From assembly GCF_001039355.2 (NCBI RefSeq), contig NW_019775450.1, positions 324,774 through 388,773 of the forward strand: a stretch of DNA of 64,000 nt, given 5' to 3'. A model generated the notes under the pieces. It did not search any database, had not been told where the DNA came from, and saw only the letters and a list, made by a program, of their open reading frames with translations. Shown here in pieces: positions 48,672 to 61,081 of the stretch; position 1 is the first letter of the stretch; every line of letters begins with the position of its first letter. The DNA comes from Lingula anatina. Lineage: Eukaryota > Brachiopoda > Lingulata > Lingulida > Lingulidae. Made by a program: the position numbers and the translations under genes.

Positions 48672-49109
48672 GATCTTAACAGTTGCGTTTTCAGTCTTAT
48701 TTATTTATAATTCTAGTGATGCACACATACTTTGAAATGCACTAAAACACAAAAAATTACGTTGAAGAATTTTAGATTCATTAATAATAACTCAAGTACG
48801 ACCCTTCATAAAAAGCATGCAGTTTCAGCATGAAAAAATTAGTTATTAAATTAACAACTATAAACTAACTGAGGATATATATAAGGCCTACACCAGATTC
48901 AAACAGAGACAGTGGAAAATTATTTATATTTAAAAATAATAAGATAAATTACAGTTACTTACCTTGTCGGAAGGTGAAAAATATGTAAGCGAAGCAGTGC
49001 TTTGCCAAAATGAGTCCAAATTAGCGAACACGCAGATTACTGTTTTTATTTTCAGGTTTCTATTCTTTGGAACCTTCCACCCCCATAAACGAAGCTAGAA
49101 ACCAATACC

Positions 49110-49116
49110 TTTATAT
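49110..49116 (-). promoter_or_regulatory. TATA box of receptor 1
   Basis: ATATAAA on the minus strand. About 30 bases downstream (near 49085) transcription would start. The leader exon would run to a strong donor ACAAG|GTAAGT at 48963 and join an acceptor before 48319, 42 bases upstream of the ATG at 48277. Position and spacing are as expected; expression data are needed to confirm. Confidence 0.5.
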
Positions 49117-49119
49117 CCC

Positions 49120-49951
49120 CACGGTCACTCCGTGAGAAAGTAAAATTGATCCTAAGTAACACATTAAGAACAAAAACCTGTTTGCGTTAATATTTGATCC
49201 AACATTTGTTGCCTTTTTTAACAAATGTTTATTTTATTCCGCTTCCATGTAACGGAAGAAGCCCTTGGTTTGGCTTGCAAATTGTTCTCAAGGAAGTAAG
49301 TTTTTACGTTTAACAACGTGCATCCGGTCTCCAAGAAGTCACCTGATAACAAGGGTAGTCCAGATCTAAAACACGTGTATCGATTTTAATAGAGCTGTTG
49401 TTTGAAGAAACCTTTTTTTTATTCGCGATAGGTTAAATCTTATACATAGCAAACAAGAATAACTGGAATGTGCAGCAGTCTATTTATATACATGTTTGGA
49501 GTAAAACAAAATGCACCGCATTTCAGACTATTTGTCAAAAATTGTCCTTTACAAGTCAGTGAAATTGTACGTAGCATTACGTATAATTATTTTGATAAAA
49601 TATGATCATCATTGATCACGTCCAAAATTCCATCTTAAATATCATTATGATATATTTTCTTTAAATCTACACAAACGGCTGCACTGCTGTGGCCCTATAG
49701 GCCTATACATGTGTACGCATGTCACGCGGAGAAAAAAACTAGTGCTTTTGCATCCGAGTAGTCAAAGTGGTGAGAACTTTCTATACGATACCATATATAC
49801 TCACCTGTTTTGTTTTCAGTAGGATATGTACAATAACCATATCAAGAAGTCAAGAAGATTGCTACAGTTAACACCACGTACACACTGTATTTCATTCCGT
49901 ATACCCGTACTGAGTAGGTAATTAAACATAAGGTATAATACAAGTATATAC

Positions 49952-50001
<50 letters not shown>

Positions 50002-50633
50002 GCTTGACGTTCGTTTACATTTAAAGCACAAACGTGCTATGCTTAAATGGATGCAACCTGAGAGGAATTTAGACAATTCCTGCTTAACAATGGAATTCAC
50101 ACATGTTAAAGACACATATGCTAAACTAAAAAGTGGCATTTGGTCTGTTGAGTTGCAAAGATTCGACTTCATCTGTAACAATGCCCTTTCCCATCACTAT
50201 GTCACCAATTACCTGTACATGTACACGAACCAAATTTGCTCTCCTGTAAAAGAAACTCTTTATAATACACAAAATACCCTATATAAGCTTACGTAGTGCC
50301 TTGAATTGTTGTCAAATAGTAACTCCATCTGTTGTCTATAATACACGAAACGAATGTCAATGGCAACTTTTCTCTATTTAGTTTGTTTGTTTACTGCTTT
50401 TATTTCCATCTATCATTGGTGTTATCCGACGAATTACCATTTTGTTTTGCTTTTGCTTTTTTGTATGATGCATATTCTCGGTTTAGTATTTGGATATGAT
50501 CTTTTGACATTTAACTGTTAGTGAAAGCTTATAACACTGTCCGTGAAAGTATCCCTGTGGATCATTTAGACCCCGTCAGCGTTCCCTAAAAACGAAATTG
50601 CATGTACATACATGCTTTGCCAAATCCCTTCAT
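49120..50633. other. spacer between the two receptor genes
   Basis: Holds a CT/TA microsatellite at about 49954-50001. A plus-strand 98-codon frame at 50000-50296 has no recognisable content. No clear poly(A) hexamer for the second receptor gene was singled out. Confidence 0.5.
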
Positions 50634-51013
50634 TTAGTTGAACTTTTCTTGTTTGTATGATTTCCTATAATTGCTAGTCGGTCGTTTAAGTCTAAGGTTT
50701 CTTTTCATGTGTCTCAGATGCTGTTTTATTGTGGCAATATCAGTCGCAACGATAAAAGCAATAATGGTGCCAATTATTGCAAGCCCAAAGGTTCCTATGA
50801 ATCCAGCCAGTGGCGCCTCCATGCGGGGGTTTCCAAGACGACGGGATGATTCAGGAAGACCTAAACTGGTGTCTGGAAAAAAGTAAAGACTCATTCAGGA
50901 AACATCATTAAATAATAATAATAATAATAATAATAATAATTATTATTATTATTATTATTATAAATACAAAACTGAAATTTGTCAAAGAAACTAATCATTC
51001 TGTTAATTATATA

Positions 51014-51062
<49 letters not shown>

Positions 51063-54000
51063 CTATAGCGCAATGCATGTTATAGCATATAAAAAATAAG
51101 ACCAGTGGCATCTAAAATAACAACCGTCTATGTACTGTATGCGCTTTCACATATCTTTGTTTGTCTTCCCCAACACGATAGGCATATAGTGTTTATTTAA
51201 GGCAGACCTTTTTAAAGGAACGTGGGATCGGTGTTGCCCCCCAAAAATATACGATTAATTACGCACTGCTGCAGCCAATAAAGTCTGGGATCCACCTTGT
51301 CTTGGATACACAACGGACGCGTCGATTAACGTCACCATCGGGGAAAACGAAGCCGTTTAAGCAGGAATATGCTACCCATTTATTGTACAGAATAATTTCG
51401 GGTTTGCTGACAATAGTAATCTCGGTAACATCGCTTGGAATTGTACAAACTATCACTGAAATAAAAGACGAACGTGATAAGTGTGCTTCAGAAACATAAT
51501 TTTCATCGATAATAAAGTGTTTACTAACTGATGAATGAAACTTTTGGATAATATAGATATGCCCTTTCAATGTGGAAAATGGTCACAATAGTTCACAATA
51601 GTTGATAGAATTCAACTTTATCGCTTTGTTCACAACCGTTTAAAAACTATTATCTGTTCACTATTATGGAGTTTATGTTTCTAATTGTGATTGAAAATCT
51701 AGAACAAGACTTGCTTGTACATGTAAATCGTAGTTTTGTCAATGGTTTTGGATATAGTATACCTGGGTGGTTAACAGAAAGTGTTGAAATTTCTAAGGAA
51801 AATAAAATGTTACTATGCAAAGGTCCAGCGACCATCATATAGCTTCAAAATCCGCCCAAGCCGTACTTACGTTCACACTGGACGTTGGAGGTGCTCCACG
51901 TCCCGTTGTTCAGGCACTCAATGCCACCGGAAGTTGACGTACTGACTAGCGCATAGCCCTCATTACAGGTGTATTGTACCACAGACCCAATGGCAGTGCT
52001 GTTAGGGCTGTAAGACGCATGGGGTAGCTCCGGTACACGTGGACATTCTGAAGGAACGCTGGTCGTATAAGTATTTGGAATCGTTGTATTGCCCTCACCA
52101 GTTGTCGGTGCGGTAGTGGTAATGTTTTCTGTTGACAGGTGGGTGAAATTATTCGATGTTTCAGTGTGGGTGGCAACGCCAGTCGCTGCCGTTGTTGCAG
52201 TGGATATTGTAGACAAGATGTTGCTGTCTAAGAAGCTATGAAGTGTTTGAATTGAGCTGTGGTCAACAGATAAAGCAACAGAAACGCCAGTCGCTGTCGT
52301 CGTTGCAGTGGATACTGTAGTCAAGATGTCGCTGTCTAAGAAGCTAGGAAGTGTTTGAATTGAGCTGTGGTCAACAGATAAAGCAACAGGTACGTAAGTC
52401 GCTGTCGTCGTTGCAGTGGATACTGTAGATAATATGTCGCTGTCTAAGAAGCTAGGAAGTGTTTGAATTGAGCTTTGGTCGACCGATAAAGCAACAGAAA
52501 CGCCAGTCGTTGCTGTTGTTGCAGTGGAAACCGTAGACAACATATCGCTGTCTAAGAAGCTAGGATGTGTTTGAATTGAGCTGTGGTCAACAGATAAAGC
52601 AACAGGAACGTCAGTCGCTGCCTTTGTTGCAGTGGATACTGTAGACAAGATGTCGCTGTCTAAGAAGCTAGGATGTGTTTGAATTGAGCTGTGGTCAACA
52701 GATAAAGCAACAGGAACGCCAGTCGCTGTCGTCGTTGCAGTGGATACTGTAGTCAAGATGTCGCTCTCCAAGACGCTAGGAAGCGTTTGAATCGAGCTGT
52801 GGCCGACAGATGAAACAAAATTGGTTACAGAGGTGGTGACAAGAACACCTAATGACTGGAATGTGCTAGTTGCGACTGAAGACACAGCATGGCTCAGAAC
52901 TCTCGGCGACATGGAGGGCGATGCCATGGATGGACCGTTGAAAGAGCCGCTGTTGGATGAGACGCGAGACTGTGTAATTGCCTGCAAGTAGGAAGTTGTA
53001 GCAATGTGTGGGATTGATGAAATAGCATTAGGGCGAAAGCTAGGTAATTCCAGAAAAATCGAATCTGACACGGAGTCGAACTTTTCTATGATCATTGATT
53101 GTGAAGTGCTCAAACGAGAATCAGCGTTGGTCACAGCTGGCATATATAGGCTCGATTCAACTTGGAATGTGGTCTCTGTCCAGCTAGGCGATACTATCGA
53201 TGAATCGAAGATTTGCGTGGGCGTGACCCCTGTATTAAACTGAGCCGAGCTGCTAATTTGTGTACCGTCATTTTGGGTGCTGATATATGTGCTGCCAGTG
53301 TACTGAACCGAAGTTTCGACGTTTTGAATAAATGGAACCCTGGTGCCGTAGGTCTCTGCGATAACAGTGGTGTCGCCATAAGGTATAGTGTTGGGTGAAC
53401 TCTCCGTTGAATATGTGCTGCCGCCATTGATAACAAAAGCGGTATGCAAACTCGCCTCAGAAAAGCCAGTGTTCGAAAAAATTGCGCTGGAACTTTCATC
53501 CCTATTACGGAGACGTGCGCTATTGGCGTCAACAGTGTTGGCGTCAAGGACATTTTGTGGTTTTTGCACTGTTGGACAGAAAACAAAACAAGCACACGCA
53601 TATATTTAAATATATATGGGAATACGCATGTTTTTACAGTAAAACTTAATCGCAATTAACAACAGGTAAAACGATTTACTGCCCAAGCACTTTAAAGTAG
53701 CACACGGTTAAGCATCACAAAACTGCCTCCTTATATTGCTCTGTGTTATGGGCGTATTTATCGCGTTAAAGACGGGTTCTTCCGTCGGGAGCCGTTTGAT
53801 TAGGAATCATGTGTGTCGAAAATTACATTTCTATCTTTAATTACAATCAAAACCTAATGAAAAAATGACGTTTTATTTGTGTATTCATATTATCATTTGT
53901 GAGTACGTACTTATACGGTGCCAAGATAGAGCTTAATGCCTAATGCCCGCATATACAAAAGTATACACATACACCAACAGAACGACACACCCAAGCATGC

Positions 54001-57000
54001 TTACGTACCCATGGAGAATGTTGCCGAAAACCCATTTCTCTCAGCCAGCTTACTATGATCCGCGTAGAATAGGATCCACAAAGAGGAAGCATTCACAACA
54101 CTTGGAATCTTGTTTTGACACGCTTCTGCTAGTAGGGTGCCAACTTGAGATTCTTCTCTGACCTGGAGTGTGCATGGAAAAGGACGATAAAAAGCTTCGG
54201 TGAAATAGGCATTCTGTTCTATCGAATGTAAACGTATTTGATGAGTTAATCGTTTTTAAAAAAAACCATTTACTTCATGACATGATTTTCAAATTATATT
54301 TGCTGTAAAAATGCCGTTAATGTCTACTCTATTTATTGTAGTATCAGAACCAATGAATGAAATCAGATGACAAACAATGTATGTAGATTGATTTGATGAG
54401 ACAGTAAAGGGCGCTATTATTAATATCGAAAACCCTAATGAAAATTAAATGACCATGGGATCAAAACGATAATCCGAAATGATGGACCAGAATACATAAG
54501 AGCTCTGAAGTGTAGAGTGACCAAAATATTATGGTAAGCAGATACGCATAATAGTTTATAAAGGAATTTTGTGGGGTCGCAATAAGGCCATAGGCAAAAC
54601 AAAAATCATTTATGAATACCAAACATATAGTATGATTGCCAAACAATTAAAAAACAATATCCTTATCCAAAATTGAACATAAAAAGACTGTCAAATAACG
54701 CAATGATAAAACATGGAATAAATAAACAAACAGAGACTTTGACAAAGGAACCTTGTTCGGAATTGTTCGTACACAAACAACAAGGAATACAGAATAATCC
54801 GAAATCTGTCAAAATATGTTATATTTTTACCTGGACGTAATCTTGGCAGGGTGAATTGATGTTATAATCCAAATCTACGTGTGTAAATTCAAGCACCACT
54901 GTTTCGTCTGTTCTGGTAGTTGATATTTCAAACACACAAAAACAGTTGGCTTCGTAGGCTGACGGGTAGCCGGGAGATGAAATGTTTCCAGACAGGTCAA
55001 TGTAAGTACCGCCGCAATCTGAAAAGAAAAAAATGAAGGTTGTTGACTGAAGTTCATATGTAGTAGGCGATGGAACTGCTCGGTTTTAGATGAGAGAGAT
55101 GCTTAAGCACAAAAGGTATATACATTGAGCGTACGTTAGACGCTTATGCAGCAACAAAATGACATATTTCAGCTTTGGCAAGAGAGCACAGGGAACTGAT
55201 GAATTTTTAATTGAGCTTTAAACACGACGGGGAAATTCTGTTAATCGAAGAAATACAAGAAAGAAAGATCGTATTTGGACACGTGTCTGCAGCAAATCGT
55301 AATGTTCTGCCTTGGTGTAGGCCAAGTGGGGTTTTAAGGTCCTATGGGTCACTCATAACATTGGAATTAAAACAGGTTGACCATGACAAAGGGAAAAGTG
55401 AAGATATGGAGAAAAACAGAAGAAAAGCATAGCTGATGCAGCCTTATGACAAGGTGTGTGTCTAAGAATCGGTTTTAGAAATTTGCCCTTAACTGTTGTC
55501 ATCCGAATAAGTCAACTCCAATAAAACGACCATTGGTACTTGTATAAAACATAGATAGATAGATAGATTTTTTATTTAACCGTCTCCGAGCAGAATACAA
55601 TATTAAACAAAACAAAACAAAAAGTAAATTACATGTACAGTTAATCCTCCGACCTTTCCGTCTCCGACAACATCAAACATCTATGGGCATAATTAGCCAT
55701 TGTATTAATGTCACCCGTATTGTTAAAGAAAGACGTAATGTCTGAAAAGTCTAGCCTATTGTAGTCTTCTCTTAACTGTTTCGTTTTTTGACAGAAACAA
55801 ATTACATGCTCTTCCGTCTGAACATCAGTTCCACATGTACACAGTCTCATATTTCTGGGGCGGCGTGACCATCTCCCTGTTTCAATAGCTAAACTATGAG
55901 CACCTAGCCGTAACCGGGAACAGGCTATCCTGTCCCGTTCCCCGAGACTGTATGATGAATACAGGGTACATGTCGTGTATAGACAAGTTAGGATTCATCT
56001 TAAAGTATGTAACAGATTTAATTCTGGTTGAATTTCTAATTCGATTCTTTAATTCAGCTCTATTTGCTTCTATAATGTTATTAGAGTTAACCACTTTGGT
56101 CAGATATCGGGCTCCCCTGGTGCCGTTGTCGTTGCAAAGCCGCCACACATGCATAAAAGGATCGTCCACCATGCCAGATCGTGTCTGAAGAATCTTAGTC
56201 ATATAGGATCTTTGTGCAGCGCGTACCCTGGCGCTCAGTTAGGGTATTCCTAATTCGGCTAGTATTAAGTCATTAGGAGTGCTCTGCCTGACACTTAATA
56301 AAGTTTTAATAATTGCGTAATAGGACGACTGAGCTGTTTTATAACTTGAACATAACCAGGATTCACAGCCATACAGCACCGAAGATATCAATGCTGCTTC
56401 CATAACCTTTTTCTTTATAGGGAATGGGAAGTCCGCGTTTTTCGAAATAAAAGACGCAAACTTTAAAAGTTGAGATTGTTTTGTGGAAATTTGTTGTCTG
56501 ACCGCTTCCACACAACCGCCAGTCTGACTAAACATTACCCCTAGATATGTACACACTTAACAATTTTAACCGATACATCAATAGCTGTCAAAGGTGTCTT
56601 ATCTCGTTCTTCCCCGTTTATCACCATAAACTCCGTTTTATCATTGTTAATCACCATCCCGGATCTCTGGCAGAAATTAATCAGAATATGTAATTTTCTC
56701 TCAGCCATCTCTCTACTAGTGGCCAGAATGACAGTGTCGTCCATTAGTAAAAGGCAATGTAACCAACCCAAGAAACCATCATGAGGTATTAAAGACCGTA
56801 GGTCTCTGACGAACTCGTCGATATATAGGGTAAACAAAAAACAACTAGATGGGCTGCCTTGGCGCACGCCGATCNACCATCCCTGATCTCTGGCAGAAAT
56901 TGATCAGAATATGTAATTTTCTCTCAGCCATCTCTCTACTAGTGGCCAGAATGGCAGTGTCGTCCATTAGTAAAAGGCAATGTAACCAACCCAAGAAACC

Positions 57001-60000
57001 ATCATGAGGTATTAAAGACCGTAGGTCTCTGACGAACTCGTCGATATATAGGGTAAACAAAAAACAACTAGATGGGCTGCCTTGGCGCACGCCGATCGTC
57101 GCAGTAATCACAGTGGCTCCTAGTATGAATTTAGTATCATTATATAAAGCAATAATTGCACTAATCATAGCCATGCCGCACCCAAGGCGGCATAAAGATC
57201 TAATCAGAGCTTGTCGTGGAATTCGATAGTATGCTTTAGAAAAATCGACGAACACAATAAAAAGTTTTACTTTTTTGCATAATGCATAGTCAATAAGCAG
57301 TCTGAGGCTTAACACTTGTTCTATGCACCCTCGTCCTTTCTGAGCACCCGCTTGCTCTCGCGAAGGCTTGAACCATTTTTCAAGTCTAGAACACAAGACC
57401 GCATCATACAATTTTCCAAAAGTATCCATAATGGAGATCCCACGATAGTTACTGCAATCTAATCTTGTGCCCTTTTTAAAGATAACACTTAGGCGGCTAT
57501 AAGCCCATCTCGGTGGGACTGTGGCACTAAAAAAATCAAGCTGAAGAACGAAGCTAGGAATATAACCCACGTGTCCGGCAGAGCTTTTACCACCCCTGGG
57601 GGTATGCCCGATGGACCCCCGCTTTTATTTGGCTTCACTGTTCTAATACAGTCTGACACATCGCGGGCTGAAATTGGCTCGTCTGTTATCGGTATGTATG
57701 GATGCGATGCTTCGGTTTCGATGAACAATGATTCGCGGTTATCCGTACTCAAGAGTCCTTCGAAGTGTGTTTTAAACTGCTCATCTGTGGGCGTGTCGTT
57801 GTTCGTTTTTGTATTGTCAGTAGCGCCTTTCCAACTAATTGCTTGCCATACTGACCGACTGTCTTTACTATTCATTAACTTGGACCATCTACTCTGTGGG
57901 TTTTTGCATTGGTCGTTTTGACGCTCCGTTTCCTCTACATGGTTAGTTTTAGATATCCAGCATGCCGTTCGCATAGTATTGTTGACTCCCTCTGATATCT
58001 CATTAATTCCAGCACTGTCCATCGTCGGTGGCGGTACAGATAGCAGAAAATTTGTGAACTTTTGTTTGTTCATATCATTCCACTTAAAACTTTGCTCATT
58101 ATACCGACGTATACTCTGCTGTAAAAACTGATCATATCCGCCTAAATTTTTAACCCGCTGTAATAGACATTCTAAGCGAGTGCTGGGCGAGTTCCATTTA
58201 TTAGAATCAAAAGTTACTATAATTGGCGCGTGGTTGGAAGGCAGATTCGTGTCTTTGAGCACAGTAAAGTTCACCGTTGAAGGGATAATTGCGGACGACA
58301 CAAAACAGTGGTCTAACTCCGATATCCAGTTTTCACTCATTCTAAACGTGAGGTCGTTTGAAAACGTGGAAGTTTTCGTTGTTAAACCATTAATAAGGAC
58401 AAGAGGATTGAGCATACCTGTCAGTAAATGTGCGTTATCGTAAGGGTATGCTATCTTGTCTTTGGCTTCTGAGTAATACCAGTCATCCTCAGTATTGCTC
58501 AAAAATAAATTCCTTAGATATGCAAAGCGACAATTTAAATCCCCCAATAACACCACATGTCGGTTTTTCTCTAATGCTGTTTGAATTTCTGAATTAAGAT
58601 TTCCAATAGAGCTCATTGAGAAATATGGGGATGATTTCGGTGGGATGTATCTAGAAATGAATGTAACATTAGGAAATAACGATATCGAAAAACTTATTTG
58701 GTCCGGTTTTGAAACATCATTCGAAGATATCGCTGCATTCAAAGTATGTCGAAGCAGAACGGCACACCCACCACGGTGGGTATTTTGTTTCCCGCCAGTG
58801 CTAATGTAAGTAACATATCCGGGTAAGGAAAAATGTAAATCCGTTTTGATTTCATTCAAAAATATCATGTCTATATCCTGAGCTAAGTTTTGCACATAGT
58901 TTTGATCCAATTTATTTTTCACACCATTAATATTCCATGATAAAATTGAAATTGATTGTTTCTGCTCACTTATCGAAAACAAAAAAGCAGAACTGACGAC
59001 GAACGCTTTGCAACCCTTTGTGCAGCAGTGTGGGGTAGGGAATAAAACAGCAAAGCTTCTGCTATTAAAGCCCTAATTAGTTTTAAGTTGCGCTAAGTTG
59101 CCCTAGCATTTCTTCACTATTAAATCTCTTTTGTTAATTTTGATTATTAATTCTTTGTTTTTTTTATTCTGTGATTTATTTCATACATTTTAGTTAAAGG
59201 AATACGTAATAAGCGAGGACGGAAATTGCACAGAGCAAAGTATACCGGGAAATAGAAGTCTCGCAACCGACTTTCTTTGCATTCCAGGTAAATGTCATTA
59301 TTTTGAGAGAATAGAAGGGGACATTTGGGGAGGGATTGTACCTACGAATTTAAGGAGAGGACACGTTGCTAGTTGTCACTGTACCCCACCTAGATACGCT
59401 ATTGGCCAGATACTTTGTACTTAATTGAATGCGTAGTTTTTCATATAGACGCAAATGCGAATAGAGCAGAAATACGATGTAGAACCAATAATAATAATNT
59501 GCTTCGGTTTCGATGAACAATGGTTCACGGTTATCCGTACTCAAGAGTCCCTCGAAGTGTGTTTTAAACTGCTCATCTGTGGGCGTGTCGTTGTTCGTTT
59601 TTGTATTGTCAGTAGCGCCTTTCCAACTAATTGCTTGCCATACCGACCGACTGTCTTTACTATTCATTAACTTGGACCATCTACTCTGTGGGTTTTTGCA
59701 TTGGTCGTTTTGACGCTCCGTTTCCGCTACACGGTTAGTTTTAGATATCCTGCATGCTGTTCGCATAATATTAACCTTTCCATTTATTTCCTAATTAAAA
59801 CAGACTCGATGTTTCATTCTACTGATTCAACCTGGACCAAAGAAGACTAAGAATTGAACTGAAAGTTGGAACCAACTTAAAGGGATAACAACTGTTCGCA
59901 AGATATCCATATTTTACTATAACTACATTGTAAACAACTCACAGAAATAAAATACAATCTATTTTACCACCAAAACGGCAGTCAACGAATTTATTCTGGA

Positions 60001-61018
60001 GTTTGTGCTTGCTATCGCATCACGTAACCTCCAAAGATGGCTACGCTCTGTAATAATCTTTTAAGAGAATATAACAAAAAACCAAACTTTTTAGAAAAAA
60101 CCAGGGACTAACTTTGAATGTGGGAATGGATTCATTAGCCATTGGGAAGTATGGGAAAATTGTCCTTTACCTCAGGAAAATTCACTTTTTTGTGGCCAAA
60201 ATGAACAGTTGTTATCCCTTTAAGGTCTAAATCAACTTTCGTAAAACCTGTCCCAAGATAAAGGACTAACCGTTGTTGGCCTCAATGGTGGCATGAAATC
60301 CTCGCTTGGTTATCATATGATCTGAAATCAACAGTAAACGTATGCCTGTGTTGCTCAGCATTGTCAGACCAGTCCTTAAGCCGCATAGACCAACCATGTA
60401 CTTGTCGTAAGTGTAGTCAAACCACTGAAATAAAAATGAATTGTAATGAGATGTTGTGGCACCAGGCCCATCGAGTATATAACTAGCCGTGTGAACAGCC
60501 CATCGGGTCACTGACACTCATTTCTCAGTAGCGGTAACGGCGGTTCGTCGATGTATTTAACTACTTCGCAAGTTTTGTGTTAGGCTGTTCATTTTCCATT
60601 AGGAAATAATTTTTAGTATTTGCTTGATTTTTACTATGCTCAGACATAAAAATTTTACACTCATTATTTGTATCAAAATTGAATCACAGACTTTATTTAC
60701 CTGTGATCATTCACAAATCATAAATCTTAAAAGTTGATCCAGGCATCATTGCTTACCTTCAACATATCATATATGCAACCACTGCCAGATTCAATATCAA
60801 AGGTTGAAAACCGGAGTCTGATTGAGGACCCGTTAGTCAGAGGCTTGATGACGTACAGGCAGTTCACGCTTACTGGGTAATTACTTGGATAATTTGGAGA
60901 AGCGACTTGAAGCACCCCCTCCGGCACTACCTCGTCACAGTCGGCTGCAATACAAAACTATGTTTCTTTTCGCGAACCATGTTTATTTGTCTGTCAGTCA
61001 GTCAGTCAGTCTGTCCAT

Positions 61019-61081
<63 letters not shown>

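Noticed and set aside
50000-50296. A 98-codon plus-strand frame between the two receptor genes
   Set aside because: No recognisable domain, starts at the end of a microsatellite, and no splice or promoter support. It could be a transposon fragment but I cannot support a gene.
53194-53655. A 153-codon minus-strand frame overlapping the receptor 2 stalk exon
   Set aside because: It is an out-of-frame shadow. The correct frame continues through the stalk and CCP1 with matching splice phases.
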